NCBI RefSeq assembly: GCF_030063475.1
Contig: NZ_JASIRT010000005.1
Coordinates: 62,001 to 126,000 of the forward strand
Source: Roseomonas sp. E05
GTDB taxonomy: Bacteria > Pseudomonadota > Alphaproteobacteria > Acetobacterales > Acetobacteraceae
Reading direction: 5' to 3'
Length of the DNA: 64,000 bases
In this document: positions 41,361-50,557 of the stretch, in pieces
Layout: each line of letters opens with the position of its first letter
Position numbering within the stretch: position 1 is the stretch's first letter
The notes under the pieces: generated by a model
Database searches by the model: none
What the model was told of the DNA's origin: nothing
What the model saw: only the letters and a program-made list of their open reading frames with translations
Made by a program: the position numbers and the translations under genes

Positions 41361-43736
41361 GTCAGGCGGCCAGCGCCGCGCCCCGCCGCCCAAAGCCCCG
41401 CGCACGGCGCCTGCGGCTGCTGCCACGGCCATGCCCACCCTCCAGAGGGCGAAGCGGTGGAGAGCAGCGGACGGGCAGCCTGGCGGGTCAGCGGAATGGA
41501 CTGCGCCGCCTGCGTGGCCAAGGTCACGCGGGCCGTGGAGCGCCTGCCGGGCGTCTCGGACGTCACGGTGAACCTGATGACCGAGGAGCTGTCGCTGCGC
41601 CTTGCGCCGGAGGCGACGCCGCCGGAGCGGATCACGCAGGCGGTCGCGGCGCTCGGCTATTCAGTATCGCCGCTGGCCCCGCGGCCGGCGCCGCGTCCCG
41701 CCGGCAGCCAGACGCACGAGGACCGCGGCTGCGGCGACGGCCACGCCCACCCTCATGAGCATGCCCCTGCTCACACCCATGCAGGCGCGCAGGCCGGCGA
41801 TCACGCCCACCATCACCACGGTGGCCTGGCGCACGCGCATCCCGCCGCGCCTGGGGATGCGGAGCGCCCCTGGCATGCCACCGCCCAGGCGCGGCTGGTG
41901 GCGATGCTGGCCGTGCTGGTGGGGGCCGCCGCCGTCGCGGCGCATCTGCTGCCCGCGGCTTCGCAATGGCTCTATCTGGCCGCCACGCTGGTCGCGCTGG
42001 TGCCCTTCAGCCGCCGCGCCTGGGCGCTGGCGCGTGCCGGCAGCCCCTTCAGCATCGAGGCGCTGATGGTCGTCGCCGCAGCCGGCGCGGCCATCATCGG
42101 CGCCGCCGGGGAGGCGGCGATGGTGGTGCTGCTCTTCGCCATCGGCGAGATGCTGGAGAGCGTTGCCGCCGGCCGCGCCCGCGCCGGCATCCGCGCCCTG
42201 GTGGCCCTGATGCCCCGCACCGCCCGGCGCGAGGGGCCGGGCGGTGCGGTGGAGGAAGTCCCCGCCGACCGGCTGGCCGTCGGCGAGGTCGTGCTCGTGC
42301 GCCCGGGCGACCGGGTGCCCTGCGACGGCGAGATCCTGGAAGGCCGCTCCGCCCTGGATGAAAGCCCGGTGACCGGCGAGAGCATGCCCGTCGCGCGTGG
42401 TCCCGGCGAGCCGGTCGTGGCCGGCAGTGTCAATGCCGAGGGCGTGCTGCGGGTCCGCGTCACCCATGCGGGCGCCGACAGCACCCTGGCCCGCATCGCC
42501 CGCATGGTGGCCGAGGCCACCGCCTCGCGCGGGCGCACCCAGCGCTTCATCGAGCGGTTCAGCGCCATCTGGACCCCGGCCGCCATGGCGGTGGCCGCGG
42601 CGGTGATCCTGCTGCCGCCGCTGCTGGCCGGGGCCGACTGGGCGACCTGGCTGTATCGCGGCCTGGCGCTGCTGCTGATCGCCTGCCCCTGCGCGCTGGT
42701 GATCTCGGTGCCCGCCGCCATGGCCGCCGGCCTTTCCGCCGGCGCGCGGCACGGGCTGCTGGTGCGCGGCGGCGCGGCGCTGGAGGCGATCGGCGGCGCC
42801 CGCACCGTCGCCTTCGACAAGACCGGCACGCTGACCCAGGGCCGCCCGCGGCTCACCGATCTGCTGCCCGCCGAAGGGGTGGAGGAGGCCGAGCTGCTGC
42901 GCCTCGCCGCCGCGCTGGAGGCCGGCTCCGCCCATCCGCTGGCACGCGCCGTACTGGAGGCCGCCGCGACGCGCGGCGTGCCGGTGCAGGCGGCGCGGGA
43001 GGCTGCGGCGCTGCCGGGCCAGGCGGTGACCGGCACGGTGGAGGGCCGCCGCCTCGGCCTGGGCAGCCCGGCCTGGGCGGAAGCCTCCGGCGCCGCGCTG
43101 CCGCCGCCCCTGGCGAAGGCCGCCGCCGCGCTGGAGGAAGCCGGCAAGACGGTGGTGGTCCTGGTGGCGGAGAAGGCTCCGCTCGGCCTGCTGGCGCTGC
43201 GCGACGAGCCGCGCGCCGATGCGGCGCAGGGTGTCGCCGCGCTGGGCCGGCTCGGCGTCGGCGCGGTGATGCTGACCGGCGACAACCCGCGCACCGGCGC
43301 CGCCATCGGCGCGGCGGTGGGGCTGCCGGCGCGGGCCGGGCTGCGGCCGGAGGGCAAGCTGGCGGAGATCGCCGCGCTGCGCCGCGAGGGCGCGGTGATC
43401 ATGGTGGGCGATGGCATCAACGACGCCCCCGCCCTCGCCGCCGCCACCGCCGGGGTGGCCATGGGCGGCGGCACCGACGTGGCGCTGGAGGCGGCGGACG
43501 CAGCGCTGATGCGCGACCGCGTCGGCGGGGTGGCCGAGCTGGTCGCCCTCTCCCGCTCCACCCTCGCCAATGTGCGGCAGAACGTGGCCCTCGCGGTAGG
43601 ACTGAAGCTGGTCTTCCTCGGCACCACCGTAGTGGGCGCGACCGGCCTCTGGGCCGCCATCATGGCCGACACGGGCGCGACGGTGCTGGTAACGATGAAC
43701 GCGCTGCGGCTGCTGCGCTGGCGGCCGCCGGCCTGA
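41142..43736 (+). CDS. zntA: Zn/Cd/Pb-exporting P1B-type ATPase with two near-identical metal-binding domains
   Basis: 864 residues from ATG 41142 (GGAGGGCGAAGCG upstream). Two HMA domains (residues ~5-70 and ~110-175), each with GMDCAACVAKV, are joined by a His/Cys-rich linker (GACGCCHGHAH) and followed by a long His-rich stretch (HAHPHEHAPAHTHAG, HAHHHHGG). Core motifs: actuator TGES, membrane metal site ACPCALVIS, phosphorylation DKTGTLTQG, hinge GDGINDAPA, and ADTGATVLVTMNALRL near the end, the Asp of P1B-2 (ZntA) pumps. Exports Zn, Cd or Pb from the cytoplasm; regulated by the divergent MerR protein. Confidence 0.94.
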   Translation: MESSERTAWRVSGMDCAACVAKVTRAVERLPGVSDVTVNLMTEELSLRLAPEATPPERITRAVSALGYSVSPLVRRPAPRPAAQSPAHGACGCCHGHAHPPEGEAVESSGRAAWRVSGMDCAACVAKVTRAVERLPGVSDVTVNLMTEELSLRLAPEATPPERITQAVAALGYSVSPLAPRPAPRPAGSQTHEDRGCGDGHAHPHEHAPAHTHAGAQAGDHAHHHHGGLAHAHPAAPGDAERPWHATAQARLVAMLAVLVGAAAVAAHLLPAASQWLYLAATLVALVPFSRRAWALARAGSPFSIEALMVVAAAGAAIIGAAGEAAMVVLLFAIGEMLESVAAGRARAGIRALVALMPRTARREGPGGAVEEVPADRLAVGEVVLVRPGDRVPCDGEILEGRSALDESPVTGESMPVARGPGEPVVAGSVNAEGVLRVRVTHAGADSTLARIARMVAEATASRGRTQRFIERFSAIWTPAAMAVAAAVILLPPLLAGADWATWLYRGLALLLIACPCALVISVPAAMAAGLSAGARHGLLVRGGAALEAIGGARTVAFDKTGTLTQGRPRLTDLLPAEGVEEAELLRLAAALEAGSAHPLARAVLEAAATRGVPVQAAREAAALPGQAVTGTVEGRRLGLGSPAWAEASGAALPPPLAKAAAALEEAGKTVVVLVAEKAPLGLLALRDEPRADAAQGVAALGRLGVGAVMLTGDNPRTGAAIGAAVGLPARAGLRPEGKLAEIAALRREGAVIMVGDGINDAPALAAATAGVAMGGGTDVALEAADAALMRDRVGGVAELVALSRSTLANVRQNVALAVGLKLVFLGTTVVGATGLWAAIMADTGATVLVTMNALRLLRWRPPA
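41447..41675 (+). repeat. Metal-binding domain duplication, copy 2
   Basis: Second copy of the 41132-41360 segment, exactly 315 bases (105 codons) downstream and in frame. The ATG of copy 1 is GTG here (Val). Most differences are silent or conservative, indicating a recent duplication or gene conversion. Confidence 0.9.
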
Positions 43737-43845
43737 GGGAGCGGCCGCGACTCGGCGGGAGGCCGGTTGTGACGGCGCTGGCGCGAGGCAGCGCCAGCGC
43801 CGCATCGCGGTCCGCGGCGCAACTCAACATCAAAGTGTTAACGCA

Positions 43846-43888
43846 TGGCGGGGTACGGATTTTCAGCGGCGTACCCAATAATTTTTTT
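43846..43888 (+). terminator. Rho-independent-like terminator between the ATPase and prkA
   Basis: GGGTAC (43851-43856), 14 bases, GTACCC (43871-43876), then AATAATTTTTTT. It is 115 bases after the ATPase stop and about 120 bases before prkA, so it either ends the ATPase transcript or acts as an attenuator in the prkA leader. Confidence 0.65.
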
Positions 43889-44008
43889 GAGTAACAGCCG
43901 AATGATTCGCGTGACTTTTGCGCGCCTGAAAGCGGAAACTCATCCAGGCAGGCCGTGACGTTGTCACAAGCAAAAGCCCTGTCCATGAGAAGCAAGCCAG
44001 GAGCGCGA

Positions 44009-45955
44009 ATGGCCCAGCTTGATACCGTCTTCTCCCTCCACAGCGCGATGCGCGAGCAACGGCGCGAGAGCGAGATGAGCCTCGCGCAGTTCCTTGAACA
44101 ATGCCGGACGGACCCGGGATGCTATGCCTCGGCCGCCGAGCGGATGTTGCGCGCGATCGGCGAACCACAGACCATCGACACCGCGAAGGATCCGCGTTTC
44201 GGGCGGATCTTCCTCAACCGCACGATCCGCACCTATCCCGCCTTCGCCGACTTCCACGGCATGGAGGACACGATCGAACGCATCGTGGGCTTCTTCCGCC
44301 ACGCGGCGCAGGGACTCGAGGAGCGCAAGCAGATCCTCTACCTGCTCGGCCCGGTGGGCGGCGGCAAGTCCTCGCTCGGAGAACGGCTGAAGGCGCTGAT
44401 GGAGCAGGAGCCCATCTATGCCCTGAAGGCAGGCCGGCAGATCAGCCCGGTCTTCGAGAGCCCGCTCGGCCTGTTCGACCCCGAACGCTTCGGGCCGATG
44501 CTGGAGGAGCAGTACGGCATTCCCCGCCGCTACCTCACGGGCCTCGCGAGCCCCTGGGCGCTGAAGCGCCTGGAAGAGTTCGAGGGGGATCTCGAGCAGT
44601 TCACCGTGGTGAAGCTCTATCCCTCCCGCCGCCAGCAGATCGCCATCGCCAAGACCGAGCCGGGCGACGACAACAACCAGGACGTGTCCGCGCTGGTCGG
44701 CAAGGTCGATATCCGCCAGCTCGAGACCTACAGCCAGAACGACCCGGACGCCTATGGCTTCTCCGGCGGTCTCAACCGCGCCAACCAGGGCATTCTCGAA
44801 TTCGTCGAGATGTTCAAGGCGCCGATCAAGATGCTGCACCCCCTGCTGACCGCCACGCAGGAGGGCAACTACGTCGGCACCGAGAACATCGGCTCCATCC
44901 CCTTCCAGGGCATCATCCTGGCCCACTCGAACGAGGCGGAATGGCAGAGCTTCCGCAACAACCGGACCAACGAGGCCTTCCTCGACCGGGTGAGCGTGGT
45001 CAAGGTCCCCTACTGCCTCCGGGTGACGGAGGAAACCAGGATCTACGACAAGCTGATCCGCACCTCCGCGCTCGCCGAGGCGCCCTGCGCGCCGCACACG
45101 CTGGAGATGCTGGCCCGCTTCGCCGTGCTCTCGCGCCTGAAGCCGCACCCGAACTCGCGCCCCTTCATCAAGATGCGGGTCTATGACGGGGAGAACATCC
45201 GCGACACCGACCCCAAGGTGAAGTCGATGCAGGAGTACCGGGATGCCGCCGGCGTGGACGAGGGCATGGAAGGCATCTCCACCCGCTTCGCCTTCAAGGT
45301 GCTCTCCGCCACCTTCAACCACGACCCCAACGAGGTCGCGGCCGATCCGGTGCACCTGATGTACGTGCTGGAGCAGTCGGTGCGGCGCGAGCAGTTCCCG
45401 CCCGAGGTGGAGCAGGCTTACCTCACCGCCATCAAATCGGAGCTCGCCTCGCGCTATGCCGAGTTCATCGGCAACGAGATCCAGAAGGCCTATCTGGAGA
45501 GCTACCACGATTACGGGCAGAACCTGTTCGACCGCTACCTCGAATACGCCGATGCCTGGATCGAGGACCAGGACTTCAAGGACCCCGACACCGGGCAGCT
45601 GCTGAACCGGGAGCTGCTGAACGCCGAGCTGACCAAGATCGAGAAGCCGGCGGGCATCGCCAACCCGAAGGACTTCCGCAACGAAGTGGTGAAATTCGCG
45701 TTGCGGACCAAGGCGAGCAATGGCGGGCGCAACCCGAGCTGGACCTCCTACGAGAAGATCCGCGACGTCATCGAGAAGCGGATGTTCTCGCAGGTCGAGG
45801 ACCTGCTGCCCGTCATCAGCTTCGGCTCGAAGAAGGATGGCGAGACGGAGCGCAAGCACAACGACTTCGTTGAGCGCATGGTGTCGCGCGGCTACACCGA
45901 GCGCCAGGTGCGGCGCCTGGTCGAGTGGTACATGCGCGTGAAGCAGTCGGCCTGA
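44009..45955 (+). CDS. prkA: PrkA-type serine protein kinase (YeaG family)
   Basis: 648 residues from ATG 44009 (CCAGGAGCGCGA upstream); E. coli YeaG has 644. AAA+ N-terminal part with Walker A LLGPVGGGKSSLGERL (near residue 115), family blocks GIPRRYLTGLASPWALKRLE and KTEPGDDNNQDVSALVGKVD, and C-terminal kinase-like domain with FRNEVVKFALR and NPSWTSYEKIRDVIEKRMFS. It leads the conserved prkA-yeaH-spoVR cluster linked to stationary phase and nitrogen or nutrient stress; physiological targets are poorly known. Confidence 0.95.
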   Translation: MAQLDTVFSLHSAMREQRRESEMSLAQFLEQCRTDPGCYASAAERMLRAIGEPQTIDTAKDPRFGRIFLNRTIRTYPAFADFHGMEDTIERIVGFFRHAAQGLEERKQILYLLGPVGGGKSSLGERLKALMEQEPIYALKAGRQISPVFESPLGLFDPERFGPMLEEQYGIPRRYLTGLASPWALKRLEEFEGDLEQFTVVKLYPSRRQQIAIAKTEPGDDNNQDVSALVGKVDIRQLETYSQNDPDAYGFSGGLNRANQGILEFVEMFKAPIKMLHPLLTATQEGNYVGTENIGSIPFQGIILAHSNEAEWQSFRNNRTNEAFLDRVSVVKVPYCLRVTEETRIYDKLIRTSALAEAPCAPHTLEMLARFAVLSRLKPHPNSRPFIKMRVYDGENIRDTDPKVKSMQEYRDAAGVDEGMEGISTRFAFKVLSATFNHDPNEVAADPVHLMYVLEQSVRREQFPPEVEQAYLTAIKSELASRYAEFIGNEIQKAYLESYHDYGQNLFDRYLEYADAWIEDQDFKDPDTGQLLNRELLNAELTKIEKPAGIANPKDFRNEVVKFALRTKASNGGRNPSWTSYEKIRDVIEKRMFSQVEDLLPVISFGSKKDGETERKHNDFVERMVSRGYTERQVRRLVEWYMRVKQSA

Positions 45956-45974
45956 GCGCAAGGGACCTATCGGC

Positions 45975-47282
45975 TTGGACATCATCGACAGACGGCCCAA
46001 CCCGCACGGCAAGAACCTTGAGAACCGCCGCCGCGTCCTGGCGCGGGCCAGGCAGGCGGTGCTGCGGGCGGTGCGGGATGCGGTGGACGGCGGCACGCTG
46101 CGCGAGGTCGGGCACGGGGAGGCGGTCACCATCCCCGCCGACACGCTGCATGAGCCGGCCTTCCACCAGATCTTCACGGCGGGCAGCCGGCAGTTCGTGC
46201 TGCCCGGCAACAAGGAGTTCTCCGTCGGCGACCGTCTCAAGCGCCCCGATGGCAAAGGCGGCGGCGGAGGGGGCGGCGGGGCCGGCAGCGGCGAGGGGGA
46301 TGGCGGCGGGGAGGACAATTTCCGCTTCGTCCTCACCCGCGAGGAGTTCCTCGACCTGTTCTTCGAGGACTTGGAACTGCCGGACCTGGAGAAGCGGGAC
46401 ATTCTCGACACCGAGACGGTCTCGCCCACCCGCACCGGCATCAGCACGGACGGCCCGCCCTCGCAGATCGACCTTTCGCGCAGCATGCGCCAGTCCATGG
46501 CGCGCCGCATCGGCCTGAAGCGGCCGAAATCCCAGGCCGTGCGGGCCCTGGAGGAGGAGATCGCGGCGCTGGAGGAAAGCGGCGAGGAGCCGGAGCGCCT
46601 CGCCGAGCTGCGCACCGCGTTCGTCGAGGCGCGGCGGCGGCAGTCCCGCATCCCGTGGGTGGACCCGGTGGACCTGCGCTACCGCCGCTTCACCCCCGTT
46701 CCCAAGCCCTCGGCCCGGGCGGTGATGTTCTGCCTGATGGACGTCTCCGGCTCCATGACGGAGAACATGAAGGACCTCGCCAAGCGCTTCTTCCTGCTGC
46801 TGCACGTCTTCCTGGAGCGTCGCTACAAGCGGGTGGATCTGGTCTTCATCCGCCACACCGAATCGGCGGAAGAGGTGGACGAGAACACCTTCTTCACCGA
46901 TCCGCGCACCGGCGGCACGGTGGTCTCCTCGGCGCTGGCGGAGCTGGTCCGCATCCAGCGGGAGCGCTACCCCGCCGCCTCCTGGAACATCTATGCCGCC
47001 CAGGCCTCGGACGGCGACAACTACAGCGGCGATACCGGCCGCGCGGTCGGCCTGCTGGAGAACGACATCCTGCCGCTGGTGCAGTACTTCGCCTATATCG
47101 AGGTGGCCTCCTCGGGCGCCCTGATCCATGGCGAGACCGACCTCTGGCGCGGCTATGACCCGCTCGCCCGGCGGGCCGCCAACCTCGCCATGCGGCGCGT
47201 CTCGGAGCGGCGCGACATCTTCCCGGTGTTCCGCGACCTCTTCGGCAAGCGCCCGGTGGCGGGCTTGAGGGGGGCCGGCTGA
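45975..47282 (+). CDS. yeaH: YeaH/YhbH family protein (DUF444) with VWA-like domain
   Basis: 435 residues with TTG start (codon 1 at 45975), 19 bases after prkA. N terminus DIIDRRPNPHGKNLENRRRV; a Gly-rich linker near residue 100; C-terminal von Willebrand A fold with the metal-site motif MDVSGSMTENMKDLAKRFF near residue 255. Partner of PrkA in a stress pathway; ends with a one-base overlap to spoVR. Confidence 0.93.
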   Translation: MDIIDRRPNPHGKNLENRRRVLARARQAVLRAVRDAVDGGTLREVGHGEAVTIPADTLHEPAFHQIFTAGSRQFVLPGNKEFSVGDRLKRPDGKGGGGGGGGAGSGEGDGGGEDNFRFVLTREEFLDLFFEDLELPDLEKRDILDTETVSPTRTGISTDGPPSQIDLSRSMRQSMARRIGLKRPKSQAVRALEEEIAALEESGEEPERLAELRTAFVEARRRQSRIPWVDPVDLRYRRFTPVPKPSARAVMFCLMDVSGSMTENMKDLAKRFFLLLHVFLERRYKRVDLVFIRHTESAEEVDENTFFTDPRTGGTVVSSALAELVRIQRERYPAASWNIYAAQASDGDNYSGDTGRAVGLLENDILPLVQYFAYIEVASSGALIHGETDLWRGYDPLARRAANLAMRRVSERRDIFPVFRDLFGKRPVAGLRGAG

Positions 47283-48805
47283 TGGCGGAGATCGGGACCA
47301 TGCCCCTGCTCTACGAAGGCAGCCACTGGGATTTCGCGACGCTGCGCCGCTGCTACGACGCGATCGAGCGCATCGCGCAGGAGGAGCTGAAGCTCGACGT
47401 CTATCCGAACCGGATCGAGGTGATCACCGCCGAGCAGATGCTCGACGTCTACACCGCCCACGGCATGCCGCTGACCTACCGGCACTGGTCCTACGGCAAG
47501 CACTTCCTGCTGCACGAGACGGAGTACAAGAAGGGTTATTCCAACCTCGCCTACGAGGTGGTGATCAACTCCAACCCCTGCATCTCCTACCTGATGGAGG
47601 GGAACAGCGCGACCATGCAGGCGCTGGTGATCGCGCATGCCGCCTTCGGCCACAACCACTTCTTCAAGAACAACCATCTGTTCCGCCAGTGGACGGACGC
47701 CACGGCCATCCTCGACTACCTGGAGTTCGCCCGCACCTTCGTCAGCCGTTGCGAGGACCGCTACGGCATCGCCGCGGTGGAGCGGGTGCTGGACGCGGCG
47801 CATGCCCTCTCCCGCCATGGCGTCCACCGGCATGGCGGCAGGCGCCCGCTCAACCTGAAATCGGAGGAGCAGCGCGAGCGCGAGCGGCGCGCGTATGATG
47901 AGAGCGTCTACAACGATCTCTGGCGCACCGTGCCCTCCGGCAAGCCGCAGGCGATCTTCGACAGCGTGGCGGAGCGCCGCCGGCGCCTCGGCCTGCCGGA
48001 GGAGAACCTGCTCTACTTCCTGGAGAAGATCTCCCCGGTCCTGAAACCCTGGGAGCGGGAGCTCATCCGCATCGTCCGGCTGATCGCCCAGTACTTCTAC
48101 CCGCAGCCCCAGGCCAAGGTGATGAACGAGGGCTGCGCCACCTGGGTGCACCACCGGGTCATGACCCGGCTGCACGAGACCGGCCAGATCGACGACGCCG
48201 CCTATCTGGAGGCCATCCACTCCACCACCAATGTGGTGACGCAGATGGGCTTCGAGCATGCGGGGCCGAACTTCAATCCTTACGCGCTCGGCTATGCCAT
48301 CATGGAGGATATCGCCCGCGCCTGCACCGATCCCTCCGAGGAGGACCGGCAGTGGTTCCCCGACTTCGCCGGCAATGGCGACCCGGTCGGCACCCTGCAT
48401 CATGCCTGGGCGAACTACCGCGACGAAAGCTTCATCCTGCAGTTCCTCTCGCCCCGGGTGATGCGGCGCTTCCGCATGTTCCGGCTGCTGGACGACACCT
48501 CCGACCCAACCCTGCTGGTGGACGCCATCCATGACGAGCACGGCTACCGCGAGATGCGCCGCACCCTGGCGCGCAGCTACGATCCCGGCCTGAACACGCC
48601 GGACATCCAGGTGGTGGACGTGGACCTCGGCGGCGACCGGCGGCTGATGGTGGAGCACCGCACGAAGCCGGGCGAGTTGCTGCACGCCAAGGACGCGGCG
48701 GCGACGCTGCGCTACCTCGCGCGCCTCTGGGGCTACGAGGTGCGGCTGCAGGAGGTGGACATGACCACCGACAACGTCCTCGCGGTGCACAGCGCCGGGC
48801 CATGA
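47282..48805 (+). CDS. spoVR: SpoVR family protein (YcgB)
   Basis: 507 residues (E. coli YcgB 510), start overlapping the yeaH stop by one base (TGATGG). Family blocks: AEQMLDVYTAHGMPLTYRHW, NPCISYLMEGNSATMQALVI, HAAFGHNHFFKNNHLF, MNEGCATWVHHRVMTRLHE. Third member of the conserved prkA-yeaH-spoVR cluster; molecular function unknown. Ends at paired family-1 terminators. Confidence 0.95.
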   Translation: MAEIGTMPLLYEGSHWDFATLRRCYDAIERIAQEELKLDVYPNRIEVITAEQMLDVYTAHGMPLTYRHWSYGKHFLLHETEYKKGYSNLAYEVVINSNPCISYLMEGNSATMQALVIAHAAFGHNHFFKNNHLFRQWTDATAILDYLEFARTFVSRCEDRYGIAAVERVLDAAHALSRHGVHRHGGRRPLNLKSEEQRERERRAYDESVYNDLWRTVPSGKPQAIFDSVAERRRRLGLPEENLLYFLEKISPVLKPWERELIRIVRLIAQYFYPQPQAKVMNEGCATWVHHRVMTRLHETGQIDDAAYLEAIHSTTNVVTQMGFEHAGPNFNPYALGYAIMEDIARACTDPSEEDRQWFPDFAGNGDPVGTLHHAWANYRDESFILQFLSPRVMRRFRMFRLLDDTSDPTLLVDAIHDEHGYREMRRTLARSYDPGLNTPDIQVVDVDLGGDRRLMVEHRTKPGELLHAKDAAATLRYLARLWGYEVRLQEVDMTTDNVLAVHSAGP

Positions 48806-48810
48806 TGCGG

Positions 48811-48860
48811 CTGGGGGAATGAATTCCCCCAGACCCCCTTCTTCTTTCTGCCCGTTTCCT
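48811..48860 (+). terminator. Family-1 dispersed terminator, copy E1
   Basis: Stem CTGGGGGAA / TTCCCCCAG with loop TGAA (48811-48832), ACCCCC, TTCTTCTTTCTGCCCGTTTCC. Five bases after the spoVR stop. Confidence 0.87.
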
Positions 48861-48886
48861 GCGCCTGCGGCCCCCGCAGCGCCAGG

Positions 48887-48932
48887 CCGGCAAAAAAAGA
48901 TGGGGGGTTCGGGGGGAATTCCTTCCCCCCGG
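48887..48932 (-). terminator. Family-1 dispersed terminator, copy E2
   Basis: On the minus strand: CGGGGGGAA / TTCCCCCCG with loop GGAA, then ACCCCCCATCTTTTTTTGCC. Immediately after the dihydropyrimidinase gene, facing E1. Confidence 0.85.
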
Positions 48933-48937
48933 CTTCT

Positions 48938-50428
48938 TTACTCCATGCCGGCCGCGTCGAAGCCGTCCGGCACCCGTCCTGCCGGCTTCACGAGATCATA
49001 GGGCCCGCGCGGCAGGAAGCGCCCGCTGCCCGGCGCCGCCAGCACCTCGCCTTCGCGCACCGCCACCTCGCCGCGCCGCAGCGTGACCACCGGCCAGCCC
49101 TTCACCGCGAAGCCCTCCCAGGGCGTGTAGTCGATGGCATGGTGCAGCCGCTCCTGGGCGATGGTGGTCTCGCGGTCGGGGTCCCACAGCACCAGGTCGG
49201 CATCGGCGCCCGGCGCCAGGCTGCCCTTGCGGCCGCCGAGGCCGAAGAGCCGCGCCGCATTGGCGGAGGACAGGCGCACGAAAGTGGGCAAATCGATCCG
49301 TCCCTTGGAGACGCCCTCGGAGAACAGCACGGGCAGCCGCGTCTCGATCCCCGGCACGCCGTTGGGGATGGCGTTGAAGGCCGGCATTCCGTCCGGCCGC
49401 TGCACCGCCGCGCCGGTGCCGTAGCTGCTGCTGCCGGCGGCGCGCTTGGCGGTGGCGAAGGAAAAGCCGCAATGATCGGAGGAGACGATGTCCAGCGTGC
49501 CGTCCTGGATGCGGCGCCAGACGCGCGCGTTCTCCGCCTTCTCGCGCAGCGCGGGGGAACAGACCGCCTTGGCGCCGGCGAAGTCGGGGCCGGTGAGGTC
49601 CTCGTGCGAGAGGGTGAGGTATTGTGGGCAGGTCTCGCCCCAGACCTTCAGCCCGCGCGCCTTGCCGCGCGCGATCTCGGCCGCCGCCTCCTCGCAGGAG
49701 ACGTGGAAGACCTGGATCGGCTGGTCCACCAGCTCGGCGAGCGCGATGGCCCGGTGCGTTGCCTCGCGCTCCACCACCGGCGGGCGGGACCAGGCGTGCT
49801 GCAGCGGATCGGTCAGCCCGGCCTTGAGCAGCGCGTTGATGCGCCAGCCGATGGCATCGAAGTTCTCGCAATGCACGGTGACGAAGGCGCCGAGCCGGCG
49901 GGCGGTGGCCAGCACGTCGAGGAACTCGGCATCGGTCAGGCGCAGCGGGTCGTAGGTCAGGAACACCTTCAGGCTGCGGATGCCGCGCGCCACCAGGGCG
50001 GGCACCTCCTTCTGCAGCACCTCGGGCGTCGGGTCGGTGATGATCTGGTGGAAGGAGTAGTCGGCGCGCGACTGCTCGGCGCGCGCCGCGTAGCCGGGCG
50101 CGCTGTCGGCCAGGCTGTGCCCCTTCCATTGCGGCAGGAAGCAGATGAAGCTCGTCGTGCCGCCGGCCAGCGCGGCGGCCGAGCCGCTGGCGAAACTTTC
50201 CTCCTGCGCCGTGCCGTCCTGCCCCAGTTCCTCGATATGGCAATGCGGATCGAGCCCACCGGGCGTGACGATCAGCCCCCTGGCCGAGACCTCCTCGGCG
50301 CCGCGCGGCAGGTTGCGCCCGAGTGCTGCGATGACGCCGTCGCGGATGCCGATATCGGCCTCGAAGACCTCCGCCGCCGTGGCGAGCGTGCCGCCGCGGA
50401 CCACCATGTCGAACTCGAAGCCACTCAT
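48938..50428 (-). CDS. Dihydropyrimidinase / D-hydantoinase family amidohydrolase
   Basis: 496 residues from ATG 50428. Binuclear zinc TIM-barrel motifs: DPHCHIEELGQDG (His-x-His near residue 60), carboxylated Lys in SLKVFLTYD (near 155), VHCENFDAI, FHVSCEEAAAEIA and VSSDHCGFSF (Asp near 320). Opens six-membered dihydropyrimidine or hydantoin rings. It is a different mechanism from the ATP-dependent HyuAB in the window, and stands alone on its strand. Confidence 0.9.
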   Translation of the reverse strand: MSGFEFDMVVRGGTLATAAEVFEADIGIRDGVIAALGRNLPRGAEEVSARGLIVTPGGLDPHCHIEELGQDGTAQEESFASGSAAALAGGTTSFICFLPQWKGHSLADSAPGYAARAEQSRADYSFHQIITDPTPEVLQKEVPALVARGIRSLKVFLTYDPLRLTDAEFLDVLATARRLGAFVTVHCENFDAIGWRINALLKAGLTDPLQHAWSRPPVVEREATHRAIALAELVDQPIQVFHVSCEEAAAEIARGKARGLKVWGETCPQYLTLSHEDLTGPDFAGAKAVCSPALREKAENARVWRRIQDGTLDIVSSDHCGFSFATAKRAAGSSSYGTGAAVQRPDGMPAFNAIPNGVPGIETRLPVLFSEGVSKGRIDLPTFVRLSSANAARLFGLGGRKGSLAPGADADLVLWDPDRETTIAQERLHHAIDYTPWEGFAVKGWPVVTLRRGEVAVREGEVLAAPGSGRFLPRGPYDLVKPAGRVPDGFDAAGME

Positions 50429-50557
50429 CGGATCGTTCCCTGTCGCGCAATGCCGTGGGCCCTGCCAAGCACGATCCGCGCCATTCCCGGCGCGGCGCCT
50501 CGACAGGCGCCATGGAAGCCCGCAAGCTGGCCACCGGCAACTACCGGAGGGCGCCCG

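Noticed and set aside
43845-43855. Possible family-2 copy because of ATGGCGGGGT near the prkA terminator
   Set aside because: Only ten bases match; neither hairpin of the family is present and the orientation would be wrong for the upstream gene.
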